In this document: positions 1-6,600 of the stretch, piece by piece
Layout of the letters: each line of letters opens with the position of its first letter
Numbering within the stretch: the stretch's first letter is position 1
DNA from: DATLZC01 sp037444005
GTDB taxonomy: Bacteria; Chloroflexota; Dehalococcoidia; DSTF01; JACRBR01
Direction: 5' to 3'
NCBI GenBank assembly: GCA_037444005.1
Contig: JBBING010000056.1
Span: 1 to 15,156 of the forward strand
Length of the DNA: 15,156 nucleotides
Position numbers and translations under genes: made by a program
The notes under the pieces: model-generated
Told to the model about the DNA's origin: nothing
What the model saw: the letters and a program-made list of their open reading frames with translations, nothing else
The model's database searches: none

Positions 1-8
1 CCTTCGCC

Positions 9-37
9 TTGACAGTGCGGCACAATCGACAGAGAAT
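9..37 (+). promoter_or_regulatory. Candidate sigma70-type promoter of the metal ABC importer
   Basis: A perfect -35 hexamer TTGACA lies at 9-14. A -10-like GAGAAT at 32-37 follows after a 17-nt spacer. The expected transcription start is about 44, leaving a leader of about 70 nt before the ATG at 114. The -10 is only a moderate match, so the -35 and the spacing carry the call. The leader also holds two short potential hairpins: TGCCC/GGGCA (61-73) and CGCAG/CTGCG (76-89). Confidence 0.5.
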
Positions 38-38
38 G

Positions 39-60
39 CAGTTGCAATTAGTTGCACCTG
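39..60. promoter_or_regulatory. Palindromic operator candidate over the importer transcription start
   Basis: A 22-bp dyad centred between 49 and 50 has 9 of 11 complementary pairs. The core is TGCAA (43-47) and TTGCA (52-56), and the outer arms are CAG (39-41) and CTG (58-60). It lies directly downstream of the -10 and covers the predicted transcription start, where a repressor would block transcription. Fur-family metalloregulators (Zur, Mur) bind AT-centred dyads of similar size upstream of zinc and manganese importers. The regulator itself is not in the window. Confidence 0.45.
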
Positions 61-113
61 TGCCCGGCGGGCAATCGCAGCCCGCTGCGTCGAGTTCCAG
101 GGAAGGAGGCCGC

Positions 114-1130
114 ATGCGCCGTCGCCACGCTCCCCTTCTCTTCCTGATCCTGCCTCTCGTCGCCGCCTTCGCCGCGGCCTGTGGCGGCGACGACGGCGGA
201 GGAGGTGAGGTCTCCGGGAAGCTCCGCGTCGTCACGACCGTCTCTCCCATCACCAGCATCGCCGAAAACATCGGCGGCGACCGCATCGAGCTCGAAGGCA
301 TCATTCCGGAGGGGATGAACTCGCACACGTACGAACCGCCTCCCTCGGTCGCCAGAACGCTCGCGACGGCGGACCTCATCGTGCTGAACGGGCTCTCGCT
401 CGAGGAGCCGACGTTGGAGCTCGCGGAGGCCAACAAGAAGGAGGGCGCCGTCATTCTGCTGCTGGGCGACAACGCCATCACCCGCGAGCAGTGGAAGTTC
501 GACTTCTCGTTCCCCGAATCGGAGGGCAAGCCGAATCCGCACCTGTGGCCCGACCCGATGCTGGCCCTGCGATACGCCGAGCTGATCCATGACCAACTGG
601 TGTCGCTCGACCCCGAGAACGCCGACTATTACGACGAGAACCTGGCGAAGTTCCGGGAGCGCATTGAGGATCTGGACCGGCGCATCCGCGAGGCCATCGC
701 CACGATTCCGCCGGAGCATCGCAAGCTCCTCACGTATCACGATTCGTGGGCGTACTTCGCGGAGCGCTACGGAATGCAGGTCATCGGAGCGGTGCAGCCG
801 TCGGACTTCTCGGAGCCGTCGGCGCGCGAGGTCGCGTCGCTCATCGACCAGATCCGGCGCGAGGGTGTGCCCGCCGTCTTCGGATCGGAGGTCTTCCCGA
901 GCGACGTGCTCGAGACCATCGCCCGTGAGGCGGGCGCGCAGTTCATCGACAAGCTCCGGGACGACGACCTCCCGGGCGCGCCGGGCGACCCGGACCATTC
1001 GTACCTCGGCCTCATGGTCGAGAACATGAGGACGATGATTCCGGCCCTCGGGGGCGACGCGAGCGCGTTCGATGGATTCGACACGGGTCCTGTCTTTTCC
1101 GGCAAGAGCACAGCGAAGTATCCGCAGTAG
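114..1130 (+). CDS. znuA: Zinc/manganese ABC transporter substrate-binding lipoprotein (cluster A-I, ZnuA-like)
   Basis: This is the extracellular metal-binding protein that delivers Zn(II), or possibly Mn(II), to the permease encoded downstream. The 338-aa product starts at the ATG at 114, preceded by GGAAGGAGG at 101-109. The same frame stays open to an ATG at 9, but that extension overlaps the promoter and lacks a signal sequence. Residues 1-22 form a basic, hydrophobic signal peptide. Cys23 is the likely lipidated residue and a Gly/Asp-rich linker follows. Three candidate metal ligands are His71 (NSHTYEP), His143 (NPHLWPDP) and His209 (TYHDSWAYF). An acidic fourth ligand is likely near Asp292/Asp294. 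His rather than Glu at the third position is the ZnuA-like arrangement and favours zinc. The His-rich loop of enterobacterial ZnuA is absent. It is the first gene of a three-gene operon, with only 4 nt to the ATPase. Confidence 0.92.
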   Translation: MRRRHAPLLFLILPLVAAFAAACGGDDGGGGEVSGKLRVVTTVSPITSIAENIGGDRIELEGIIPEGMNSHTYEPPPSVARTLATADLIVLNGLSLEEPTLELAEANKKEGAVILLLGDNAITREQWKFDFSFPESEGKPNPHLWPDPMLALRYAELIHDQLVSLDPENADYYDENLAKFRERIEDLDRRIREAIATIPPEHRKLLTYHDSWAYFAERYGMQVIGAVQPSDFSEPSAREVASLIDQIRREGVPAVFGSEVFPSDVLETIAREAGAQFIDKLRDDDLPGAPGDPDHSYLGLMVENMRTMIPALGGDASAFDGFDTGPVFSGKSTAKYPQ

Positions 1131-1134
1131 GGCC

Positions 1135-1989
1135 ATGCTGCATCCGGCGCCCCACGACCTGGGGCCGACGCGGCCCATTGTGCTCCTGCAGGGGGTGACC
1201 TGCGGGTACGAGGGCGACGTCGTCCTCCGCGACGTCTCCCTGCAGGTGAACGAGGGCGACTTCGTGGGCCTTCTGGGGCCGAGCGGCGCCGGCAAGACCA
1301 CGCTCCTGCGCGCCATGCTCGGGGCCGTGGACCTGTACGGCGGCACGGTGGTGGTCGACGGCGCGCCGGTGCACCAGGGGCGACGCGCCCGGGCCGGGTA
1401 CGTCCCTCAACTCGAGACCGTCGACTGGAACTTCCCGGTGACGGTGGAAGAGGTGGTGCTGATGGGGCGGGCCGCCGACGGCGGCTTCTTCCCGTGGAGC
1501 CGCCGCCGGGACCGCGAGGCCGCGCACGAGATGATGGAGCGCCTCGGCATCGCGCATCTGGCCCGCCGGCACATCCGCGAGCTCTCGGGCGGGCAGCAGC
1601 AGCGAGTCTTTCTGGCGCGCGCCCTCGTGAGCAACCCGCGGCTGCTCCTCCTCGACGAGCCGACGAGTGGCGTCGACATCAAGACGAGAGACGACATCCT
1701 GCACCTGCTCGACGAGCTGAATCATCAGGGCGTGACGGTCATCATGACGACCCACGAACTGAACGCCGTGGCCGCCCATCTCCCCTGGGTGGTGTGCGTG
1801 AACGGACGGGTCGTGGCCGAGGGCCCGCCGTCGGAGGTGTTCACGCCGGAGATCCTGAAGGAGACCTACGGCGCCGAGATGCCGGTGGTGCGGTACCGCG
1901 GGCTCACGTTGGTGGCGGAGACACCGCACGTCATCGGACGGGCGGGACGAAGGGAGCCTGAGGAGCGTGCTGGAGCCGTTTCAGTATGA
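1135..1989 (+). CDS. znuC: Zinc/manganese ABC transporter ATP-binding protein
   Basis: This cytoplasmic ATPase powers metal import with the adjacent permease. The 284-aa product has the full set of ABC motifs: Walker A GPSGAGKTT (48-56), Q-loop Gln92, signature LSGGQQQR (150-157), Walker B LLLDEPT (171-177) and H-loop His207. The ATG at 1135 was chosen because it lies 4 nt after the lipoprotein stop and leaves a normal N-terminus. The frame is open further upstream inside the previous gene, but that part does not resemble the family. The region between signature and Q-loop (WSRRRDREAAHEMMERLG) is typical of the Mn/Zn/Fe cluster. The C-terminal 35 residues extend past the nucleotide-binding domain and the last 23 nt overlap the permease gene, suggesting translational coupling. 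The metal specificity cannot be read from this subunit. Confidence 0.92.
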   Translation: MLHPAPHDLGPTRPIVLLQGVTCGYEGDVVLRDVSLQVNEGDFVGLLGPSGAGKTTLLRAMLGAVDLYGGTVVVDGAPVHQGRRARAGYVPQLETVDWNFPVTVEEVVLMGRAADGGFFPWSRRRDREAAHEMMERLGIAHLARRHIRELSGGQQQRVFLARALVSNPRLLLLDEPTSGVDIKTRDDILHLLDELNHQGVTVIMTTHELNAVAAHLPWVVCVNGRVVAEGPPSEVFTPEILKETYGAEMPVVRYRGLTLVAETPHVIGRAGRREPEERAGAVSV

Positions 1990-2839
1990 CTTCTTCGTTC
2001 GCGGCCTGATCGCCGCGACGGTGGTGGGCGCGCTGTGCGGGCTCGTCGGCGTCTACATCGTGCTGCGCCGGATGAGCTACATCGGCCACGGGCTCTCGCA
2101 CGCGGTGTTCGGGGGCGCGGTCGTCAGCTACGTCATGTCGTTCAACTTCTACATCGGCGCGAGCGTCTGGGGGTTCCTCTCGGCGCTGCTCATCAATGCG
2201 ACGACCCGGCGCCGGCCGATGATCGGCGCTGACGCCGCCATCGGGATCATCACGACGGCGAGCTTCGCCCTGGGGGTCGCGCTCATCAGCCGCTACCGGA
2301 CCTTCACCCGAAGCTTCGACGCCGCGCTTTTCGGCAACATCCTCGGCGTAAGCGAACGCGACCTGGTCGCCATTACGGCCGTGACCGCGGGCGCCGCCGC
2401 GATCATCTTCCTCATCTACAAGCAGCTCCTGTTCGTTACGTTCGACCCGGAGGTCGCGCGTTTCTACGGCGTGCGGACGGAGTGGATCGACACGCTGTTC
2501 TCCATCATGCTCGCGGGCACGGTCGTCGTGTCGATGCAGGTGCTGGGCGTGACGCTCATCGCGGCGGCGATCGTCATCCCGCCCATCGTCGCCCGGCTCC
2601 TCACCGACAGCTTCCATCGGGTCGTCGGGCTGTCCACCGCCATCGGGGCGTTCTGCGGCATGGGCGGCGTGTACATGAGCTACTACATCGACGTCTCGTC
2701 GGGGGCGAGCGTCGTGCTACTCGCCGCGGCGCTCTTCGTCGCGGCGATGGCGTACACGTCCGTCCGCGGCCGCGCGGGCGCGCGAGAGGCGCGGACCCGC
2801 GGTGTCGCCATCGCGCGCGACACCGGGGTGTTCGAGTGA
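1967..2839 (+). CDS. znuB: Zinc/manganese ABC transporter membrane permease (ABC-3 family)
   Basis: This is the integral-membrane channel subunit of the metal importer. The 290-aa product is rich in hydrophobic segments throughout and has the family pattern: an early VYIVLRRMSYIGHGLSHAVF segment with the conserved His/Gly-containing loop, and the later VTLIAAAIVIPPIVARLLTD segment that corresponds to the coupling and translocation region of ZnuB/MntB proteins. The GTG at 1967 is the chosen start. AGGGAG at 1951-1956 gives a 10-nt spacing, and GAGGAG at 1960-1965 is probably too close to be used. It overlaps the end of the ATPase gene by 23 nt. The stop lies only 10 nt from the stop of the convergent ferredoxin gene, so there is no room for a dedicated terminator and the two transcripts probably overlap. 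Confidence 0.92.
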   Translation: MLEPFQYDFFVRGLIAATVVGALCGLVGVYIVLRRMSYIGHGLSHAVFGGAVVSYVMSFNFYIGASVWGFLSALLINATTRRRPMIGADAAIGIITTASFALGVALISRYRTFTRSFDAALFGNILGVSERDLVAITAVTAGAAAIIFLIYKQLLFVTFDPEVARFYGVRTEWIDTLFSIMLAGTVVVSMQVLGVTLIAAAIVIPPIVARLLTDSFHRVVGLSTAIGAFCGMGGVYMSYYIDVSSGASVVLLAAALFVAAMAYTSVRGRAGAREARTRGVAIARDTGVFE

Positions 2840-2849
2840 ACGCCGGGCG

Positions 2850-3101
2850 TCAGCCCTGCTTCGTGAGGGCGACGGGAGGCTCCTCGTAGAGCTTGATGAC
2901 GCGGACGGCGCCGGGTGGGGCCGCCTCGAGACAGAGCTCGCACAGGGTGCACTCGTCCTCGTTCTCCTCGACGATGCGCAACGCCCCGCCATCGTCCAGG
3001 GCGAAGATGTTCACCGGGCAGACCTCGACGAGCTTCTTCGCAATGTCGGGCTGCCGCGCGATCTGGGGGTCGACCTCGACGCGGACGAACAATGGCGCCA
3101 T
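2850..3101 (-). CDS. Small ferredoxin-like protein with one predicted [4Fe-4S] cluster
   Basis: This 83-aa soluble electron carrier has four cysteines only: Cys28 in VCPVN, then Cys51, Cys54 and Cys57 in CTLCELC. That is CxxCxxC plus a remote CP, enough for one [4Fe-4S] cluster. The position where a two-cluster ferredoxin would have the next Cys-Pro is Ala61-Ala62-Pro63. The layout recalls FixX-type ferredoxin-like proteins that work beside electron-transfer flavoproteins, but the partner is not shown here. The ATG at 3101 shares one base with the TGA of the upstream ligase alpha subunit (TGATG), and GGAGGAGG at 3116-3109 lies 7 nt before it, so translation is coupled. A TTG three bases earlier is a less likely start. 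It is the last gene of the CoA-ester operon. Confidence 0.75.
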   Translation of the reverse strand: MAPLFVRVEVDPQIARQPDIAKKLVEVCPVNIFALDDGGALRIVEENEDECTLCELCLEAAPPGAVRVIKLYEEPPVALTKQG

Positions 3102-4006
3102 CAACCGGCCTCCTCCATGCGCTGTCTCACGAGTTCGGGAATCTGGGAGATTTCTTCGGCGACGGAGATGCCAGCCTCCTGCATCCGCCGGATCTTCTCG
3201 GCGGCGCTGTCCTGCCGGCCTTCGACGATGGTGCCGGCGTGGCCGAACCGCATGCCCGGCATCTCGTCCATGAACCGCCCCGCCATGAATGCGACGACGG
3301 GCAGCCTCGGGCGGCGCTCCCGGATGTACGCCGCGAGCTGGGCCTCCATGGGGCCGCCGGGCTCGGAGTAGATGACGATGGCCTTGGTCTCTGGGTCCGC
3401 CTCGAAGAGCGGCATGAGCTCGGCGTAGGTCGAGCCGATGATCGCGTCGCCGCCGATGCTGATGGCGGTGCTCTGGCCGAGGCCGGCCGCCGTGAGGGTG
3501 TTGCAGATCTCCGTGGTCATGCCGCCGCTGCGGGACATGACGCCGACCGGGCCGGGCATGTAGGCCTTGCGGGCGTCCTCGGCCCTGCCGCCCAGACCGC
3601 CGACTTTGGCCTCCCCCGGCGAGAGGATGCCGAGACAGTTGGGCCCGATGACGCGCGCGCCGCGCATGGAGGCGAACTCGACGATCTGCGCGACCTCACC
3701 CCGGGGGATGCGCTCGGTCACGATGACGAGGAGCTTGATGCCGGCGTCGATAGCCTCGAAGGCGGCGTCGCGGGCGAAGGCGGCGGGCACGGTGATGACG
3801 GTGGCGTCGACGCGTGTGCGCTCCGTGATCTCGCGGACGGTGTCGTACACGGGGACGCCGTAGACGTCGCGGCCGCCGCGGCCGGGGGTCACTCCTCCGA
3901 CGATCTTGGAGCCGTATTCGAGGCACTCGCGGGTCATGTTGACGGCCTCGCGGCCGGTGATGCCCTGGATGATGAACGTGGTCTCTTTGTTGATGAGGAT
4001 CGACAT
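3101..4006 (-). CDS. sucD: Acyl-CoA ligase (succinate/malate--CoA ligase type) alpha subunit
   Basis: This is the CoA-binding and phosphohistidine subunit of an ATP-dependent acid--CoA ligase (SucD/MtkB family). The 301-aa length is normal. The N-terminal CoA-binding Rossmann domain is visible as SILINKETTFIIQGITGRE with VGGVTPGRGG at 37-45. GPNCLGILSPGE (121-132) and the SRSGGMTTE turn (158-166) follow. His256 in FGHAG is the expected phosphorylated histidine, and Glu215 in SEPGG matches the conserved glutamate that contacts it. AGGAGGA at 4023-4017 lies 10 nt upstream of the ATG. It follows the beta subunit by 44 nt and overlaps the ferredoxin start. With a malyl-CoA-lyase-like gene in the same operon, malate is a plausible substrate in place of succinate. 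The symbol marks the family only. Confidence 0.86.
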   Translation of the reverse strand: MSILINKETTFIIQGITGREAVNMTRECLEYGSKIVGGVTPGRGGRDVYGVPVYDTVREITERTRVDATVITVPAAFARDAAFEAIDAGIKLLVIVTERIPRGEVAQIVEFASMRGARVIGPNCLGILSPGEAKVGGLGGRAEDARKAYMPGPVGVMSRSGGMTTEICNTLTAAGLGQSTAISIGGDAIIGSTYAELMPLFEADPETKAIVIYSEPGGPMEAQLAAYIRERRPRLPVVAFMAGRFMDEMPGMRFGHAGTIVEGRQDSAAEKIRRMQEAGISVAEEISQIPELVRQRMEEAG

Positions 4007-4050
4007 CGCTGGTCCGTCCTCCTGCGCTCCCGCGCGCCTCGCGAGCGGGG

Positions 4051-5256
4051 TCAGGCTTTGCGCGTCTTCTCGACGGCGCGGCGCGCCGCTTCATGCATCG
4101 ACACGGTGCGATCGGCGTACTCGACGCCGTACTTCCGCAAAATCTTGAACCCTTCGTCCTCCCACGAGCCCGGGATGCGGAAGATGGCGATGGTGCTCGC
4201 CGGGTCCCGCCCCGATTCGATGCACCCCTTGATGACCCCGCGCGCCACGATGTCGACGCGCGTGTTGCTCACGACGTTCATCATGACAGCGATCTTCTCG
4301 ACCCCCGGCTTGCTGAGGACGAGCTTCGTCAGCTCCGCCGCCTTGCGCACGGAGGGGTTGCCGCCGATCTCGCAGTAGTTGGCCGGCCGGCCGCCGAACG
4401 TTCGCACGGCGTCGAAGAGCGTGAGGCTCCCCCCGCCGGCCCCGATGACCAGCCCGAGGTCGCCGTCGAACTCCACGACGCGGCCGGCGACGCCGCGATG
4501 GTCCTCGGCGTCGATCTGCGCGCCGCGGATTTCGAAGGGCGTAGGCGGGCGGCCCTGGCGCGGCTCGTCGGGCGAGATCCCGAGCTCCTTCAGGATCGCT
4601 GTCTGCCGCTCCTTCGCCTCATCCTCCATATCGATGTGGCAGTCGAGCGCGAGGAAGGAGCCGTCCTCGAGGCGCGCCAGCGGGTTGATCTCCGCCAGGG
4701 TGAGGCCGTACTGTGTGAACACGCGGGCGAGCCGCGCGACGATGCCGGTGAGTCCCGTGAGCTCCGCGCCGGTGATGCCGAGCGACGCCACCGCCTCCTT
4801 CGCGACGTAGTCGGAGAACGGCAGCAGGTTGGAGAAGTGGCGCCTCGAGATGCGCTCCGGGTGCGATTCGGCCACTTCCTCGATGTCGACACCGCCCATA
4901 TCGCTGAAGACGATGACCGGCTTCTTGGCGAGGGCGTCGTAGACGACGCCGGCGTAATACTCCTTGGCGACGGGGGCGCGCCGTTCCACGAGGACCCCGC
5001 GGGGCTTCTGACCTCTGATCTCGAGGGCGAGGATGGCGGCGGCGGCCTCGGCGGCCTCGTCGGGCGTGTCGGCGAAGCGGACGCCGCCGGCCTTCATGCG
5101 CCCGCCTGTCAGCACCTGCGACTTCAGGACGACGGGCCCGCCGACGTCGGCCGCGATGCGACGGGCGTCCTCGGGCGACTCGGCGACGCCGCCCTGAGAC
5201 GTCGGAACGCCGTGCTTGGCGAGGAGGCGTTTGGCTTCGAATTCGTAGAACCGCAT
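4051..5256 (-). CDS. sucC: Divergent ATP-grasp acyl-CoA ligase beta subunit (SucC/MtkA-like)
   Basis: This is the nucleotide- and acid-binding subunit partnering the alpha subunit encoded downstream. The 401-aa product begins MRFYEFEAKRLLAKHGVP, the standard ATP-grasp opening. Lys45 lies in VVLKSQVLTGGRMKAGG, and Glu91, the segment MGGVDIEEVAE (120-130), EINP (189-192) and Asp205 in ALDCHID build the ATP/Mg site. The C-terminal ligase domain departs from textbook SucC/MtkA: GAGGGSLTLFDAVRTFGG (272-289) and the segment through NPSVRK replace the usual NGAGLAMATMD and DVGGGA, and MMNVVSNTRVD (325-335) replaces the NIFGGI-type loop. These loops shape substrate or alpha-subunit contacts, so the acid may not be succinate. 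The ATG is at 5256-5254, 25 nt after the lyase stop, with only a weak GAAGG ribosome site. Confidence 0.83.
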   Translation of the reverse strand: MRFYEFEAKRLLAKHGVPTSQGGVAESPEDARRIAADVGGPVVLKSQVLTGGRMKAGGVRFADTPDEAAEAAAAILALEIRGQKPRGVLVERRAPVAKEYYAGVVYDALAKKPVIVFSDMGGVDIEEVAESHPERISRRHFSNLLPFSDYVAKEAVASLGITGAELTGLTGIVARLARVFTQYGLTLAEINPLARLEDGSFLALDCHIDMEDEAKERQTAILKELGISPDEPRQGRPPTPFEIRGAQIDAEDHRGVAGRVVEFDGDLGLVIGAGGGSLTLFDAVRTFGGRPANYCEIGGNPSVRKAAELTKLVLSKPGVEKIAVMMNVVSNTRVDIVARGVIKGCIESGRDPASTIAIFRIPGSWEDEGFKILRKYGVEYADRTVSMHEAARRAVEKTRKA

Positions 5257-5281
5257 GTCGCGCCCTTCTTCCGTCCTGCGA

Positions 5282-6310
5282 CTACGCCACGCGGCGCATC
5301 ACTTCGAGGATGTCGTAGCCGGTGACCTCTTTCGACTTGCGGGCCTGCTCGGCCAGGTACTCGGGGTCGACCTTGCCCGCCTGCACCGCCTTCGCGAGGT
5401 CCACCAGGTTGTTCTTGATGGTCGCCTCGTCGTAGAACTCGCCCGTCTCGGGATCGGCGATCGAGCCGCCCCCCATCTTGTGGTAGATCTCGAGCGCGCG
5501 CTTTGCCCGGGCGATGTCTTCGTCGCTGGGCGTGAAGCACTCGTTCGCGATCTCGGCCTGCTGCGGGTGGATGATCCAGGTGCCGTCCATGCCGAGGTTG
5601 GCGGCGCCGATGTTCTTCTCTCGGAGCTGCTGGTAGATCTTCTCGGCCTCTTCCGGAGGTGTGTCCTTCCGCACGAGCCGGAGGAAGGCGTTGTCGATGG
5701 CGTGGAGGCCCGCAGCCTTGGCGGCCACGGCCGTTGCTTGCTTCGCGTAGTGGAAGTTCTGGTTCTGGTTGTCCACCATCTCCCGCACGCCCATCGCCGC
5801 CGAGAAGTCGGCGATCCCGAAGATGAGGCCTGCCATGCGGTCGGACGCCTTCGCGATCTTGTAGGCGTTGACCACCGCGAGAGGCGTCTCGATGAGCGCC
5901 TCGATCTGGACGCGCGTCGTCCAGCCGCCCTCGCGTTCGAGATCGTCGAGCAGGCGCGAGAGGTAGATGATGTCCTCGGGCTCGTTGGTCTTGGGCAGGA
6001 TGATGCCGTGAAAGCGGTCAGGCGCCCCGAGCATGATGGCCCGCAGGTCGCCCATGAAGTACTTCGAGCGGATGTTGTTGGGGCGGATGGTGACGACGCG
6101 ATGGCCGAAGTCGATGGTGTTGAGGGCTTCGACCATGACCTTTCGGCTCGGCTCGCCCTTGAACTCGTAGGGGCAGGCGTCTTCGAAGTCGGCCATCACG
6201 TGGTCGACGGGCGCCTTCGCGGCGTTTTCATGGAACTTCATCAGGTGGCACGGGTATGTGAGCTCCGTGCGCGGGATGACGTATCGGCCTTGCTTCTCGA
6301 GGACGTACAC
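5282..6310 (-). CDS. HpcH/HpaI-family CoA lyase (malyl-CoA/citramalyl-CoA lyase-like)
   Basis: Predicted to cleave or form a 3-hydroxyacyl-CoA such as malyl-CoA (to acetyl-CoA plus glyoxylate) with Mg2+ in the cytoplasm. The 342-aa product has the family signposts in order: Arg14 in RTEL, FEDA with Glu43/Asp44, Arg76 in VTIRPN, ILPK (104-107), the metal-ligand segment IEALIET with Glu141, FGIADF with Asp168, and DGTWIIHPQQ near the end. The same sequence of motifs is found in Methylobacterium malyl-CoA lyase. A GTG start at 6310 fits GGAG at 6322-6319. The following ligase beta and alpha genes reproduce the mtkA-mtkB-mcl partnership of the serine cycle, although the order differs and no other serine-cycle gene is in view. 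Citramalyl-CoA or another hydroxyacyl-CoA is an alternative substrate. Confidence 0.84.
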   Translation of the reverse strand: MYVLEKQGRYVIPRTELTYPCHLMKFHENAAKAPVDHVMADFEDACPYEFKGEPSRKVMVEALNTIDFGHRVVTIRPNNIRSKYFMGDLRAIMLGAPDRFHGIILPKTNEPEDIIYLSRLLDDLEREGGWTTRVQIEALIETPLAVVNAYKIAKASDRMAGLIFGIADFSAAMGVREMVDNQNQNFHYAKQATAVAAKAAGLHAIDNAFLRLVRKDTPPEEAEKIYQQLREKNIGAANLGMDGTWIIHPQQAEIANECFTPSDEDIARAKRALEIYHKMGGGSIADPETGEFYDEATIKNNLVDLAKAVQAGKVDPEYLAEQARKSKEVTGYDILEVMRRVA

Positions 6311-6361
6311 GTTCGGCTCTCCGTGGTTGAAGGTGTGCGGCGTAGGCCCGAGAGGTCCGAA

Positions 6362-6386
6362 GCGAACGCCGCCGCGTGCCGTTCGC
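6362..6386. promoter_or_regulatory. Inverted repeat in the gap upstream of the CoA lyase
   Basis: GCGAACG at 6362-6368 and CGTTCGC at 6380-6386 are perfect 7-bp complements around an 11-nt loop. The repeat lies 50-75 nt upstream of the lyase start in the 152-nt gap that separates the lyase operon from the membrane oxidoreductase pair. It could be an operator or leader hairpin for the CoA-ester operon. No clear promoter hexamers were identified near it. Confidence 0.3.
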
Positions 6387-6438
6387 GTCGGCCCGCGCAG
6401 GCGGGGGCGGGCGCTAGGACTATGTCATCTCGATTCCG

Positions 6439-6464
6439 GAGGATCAAGGCGGCCGCCGATCCTC
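6439..6464 (-). terminator. Strong GC-rich hairpin closing the oxidoreductase gene pair
   Basis: On the minus strand GAGGATC (6464-6458) pairs with GATCCTC (6445-6439). The bases between contain the self-complementary GGCGGCCGCC (6457-6448) plus TT. The hairpin begins inside the stop codon of the 45-aa membrane protein, where a transcript end is expected. No T-run follows, so it is either a U-less terminator, as often suspected in high-GC genomes, or an RNA-stabilising 3' structure. Confidence 0.5.
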
Positions 6465-6600
6465 ACGCGTACAGCCAGGTGAGCGCGTACGTCAGATAGA
6501 CGGCGCCCACGACGAGGGCCGCGGCGAGAAACCACGGGCCGAAGAACGATGGCCCCGAAGAGGACGCCGGAGGGCGCGACGGGCCGTGGGGATCGGTCAT
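6463..6600 (-). CDS. Small single-pass membrane protein coupled to the Fe-S oxidoreductase
   Basis: A 45-aa protein of unrecognised family. Residues 1-18 are polar and Pro/Ser-rich (MTDPHGPSRPPASSSGPS). Residues 19-45 form one hydrophobic helix containing Trp and Tyr residues at both ends, and the protein stops two residues after the last Trp. Its ATG (6600-6598) overlaps the TGA (6599-6597) of the 686-aa membrane Fe-S oxidoreductase in an ATGA arrangement. That implies translational coupling and probably a fixed stoichiometry. The small size, single helix and coupling suggest an accessory subunit of that complex, comparable in style to small subunits of respiratory enzymes. The frame is also open far upstream inside the oxidoreductase gene, but only this C-terminal part has protein-like composition. 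Confidence 0.6.
   Translation of the reverse strand: MTDPHGPSRPPASSSGPSFFGPWFLAAALVVGAVYLTYALTWLYA

Noticed and set aside
9..113. Start of the metal-binding protein at the upstream ATG at 9
   Set aside because: It would place the promoter and dyad inside the gene and bury the signal peptide. The ATG at 114 follows GGAAGGAGG.
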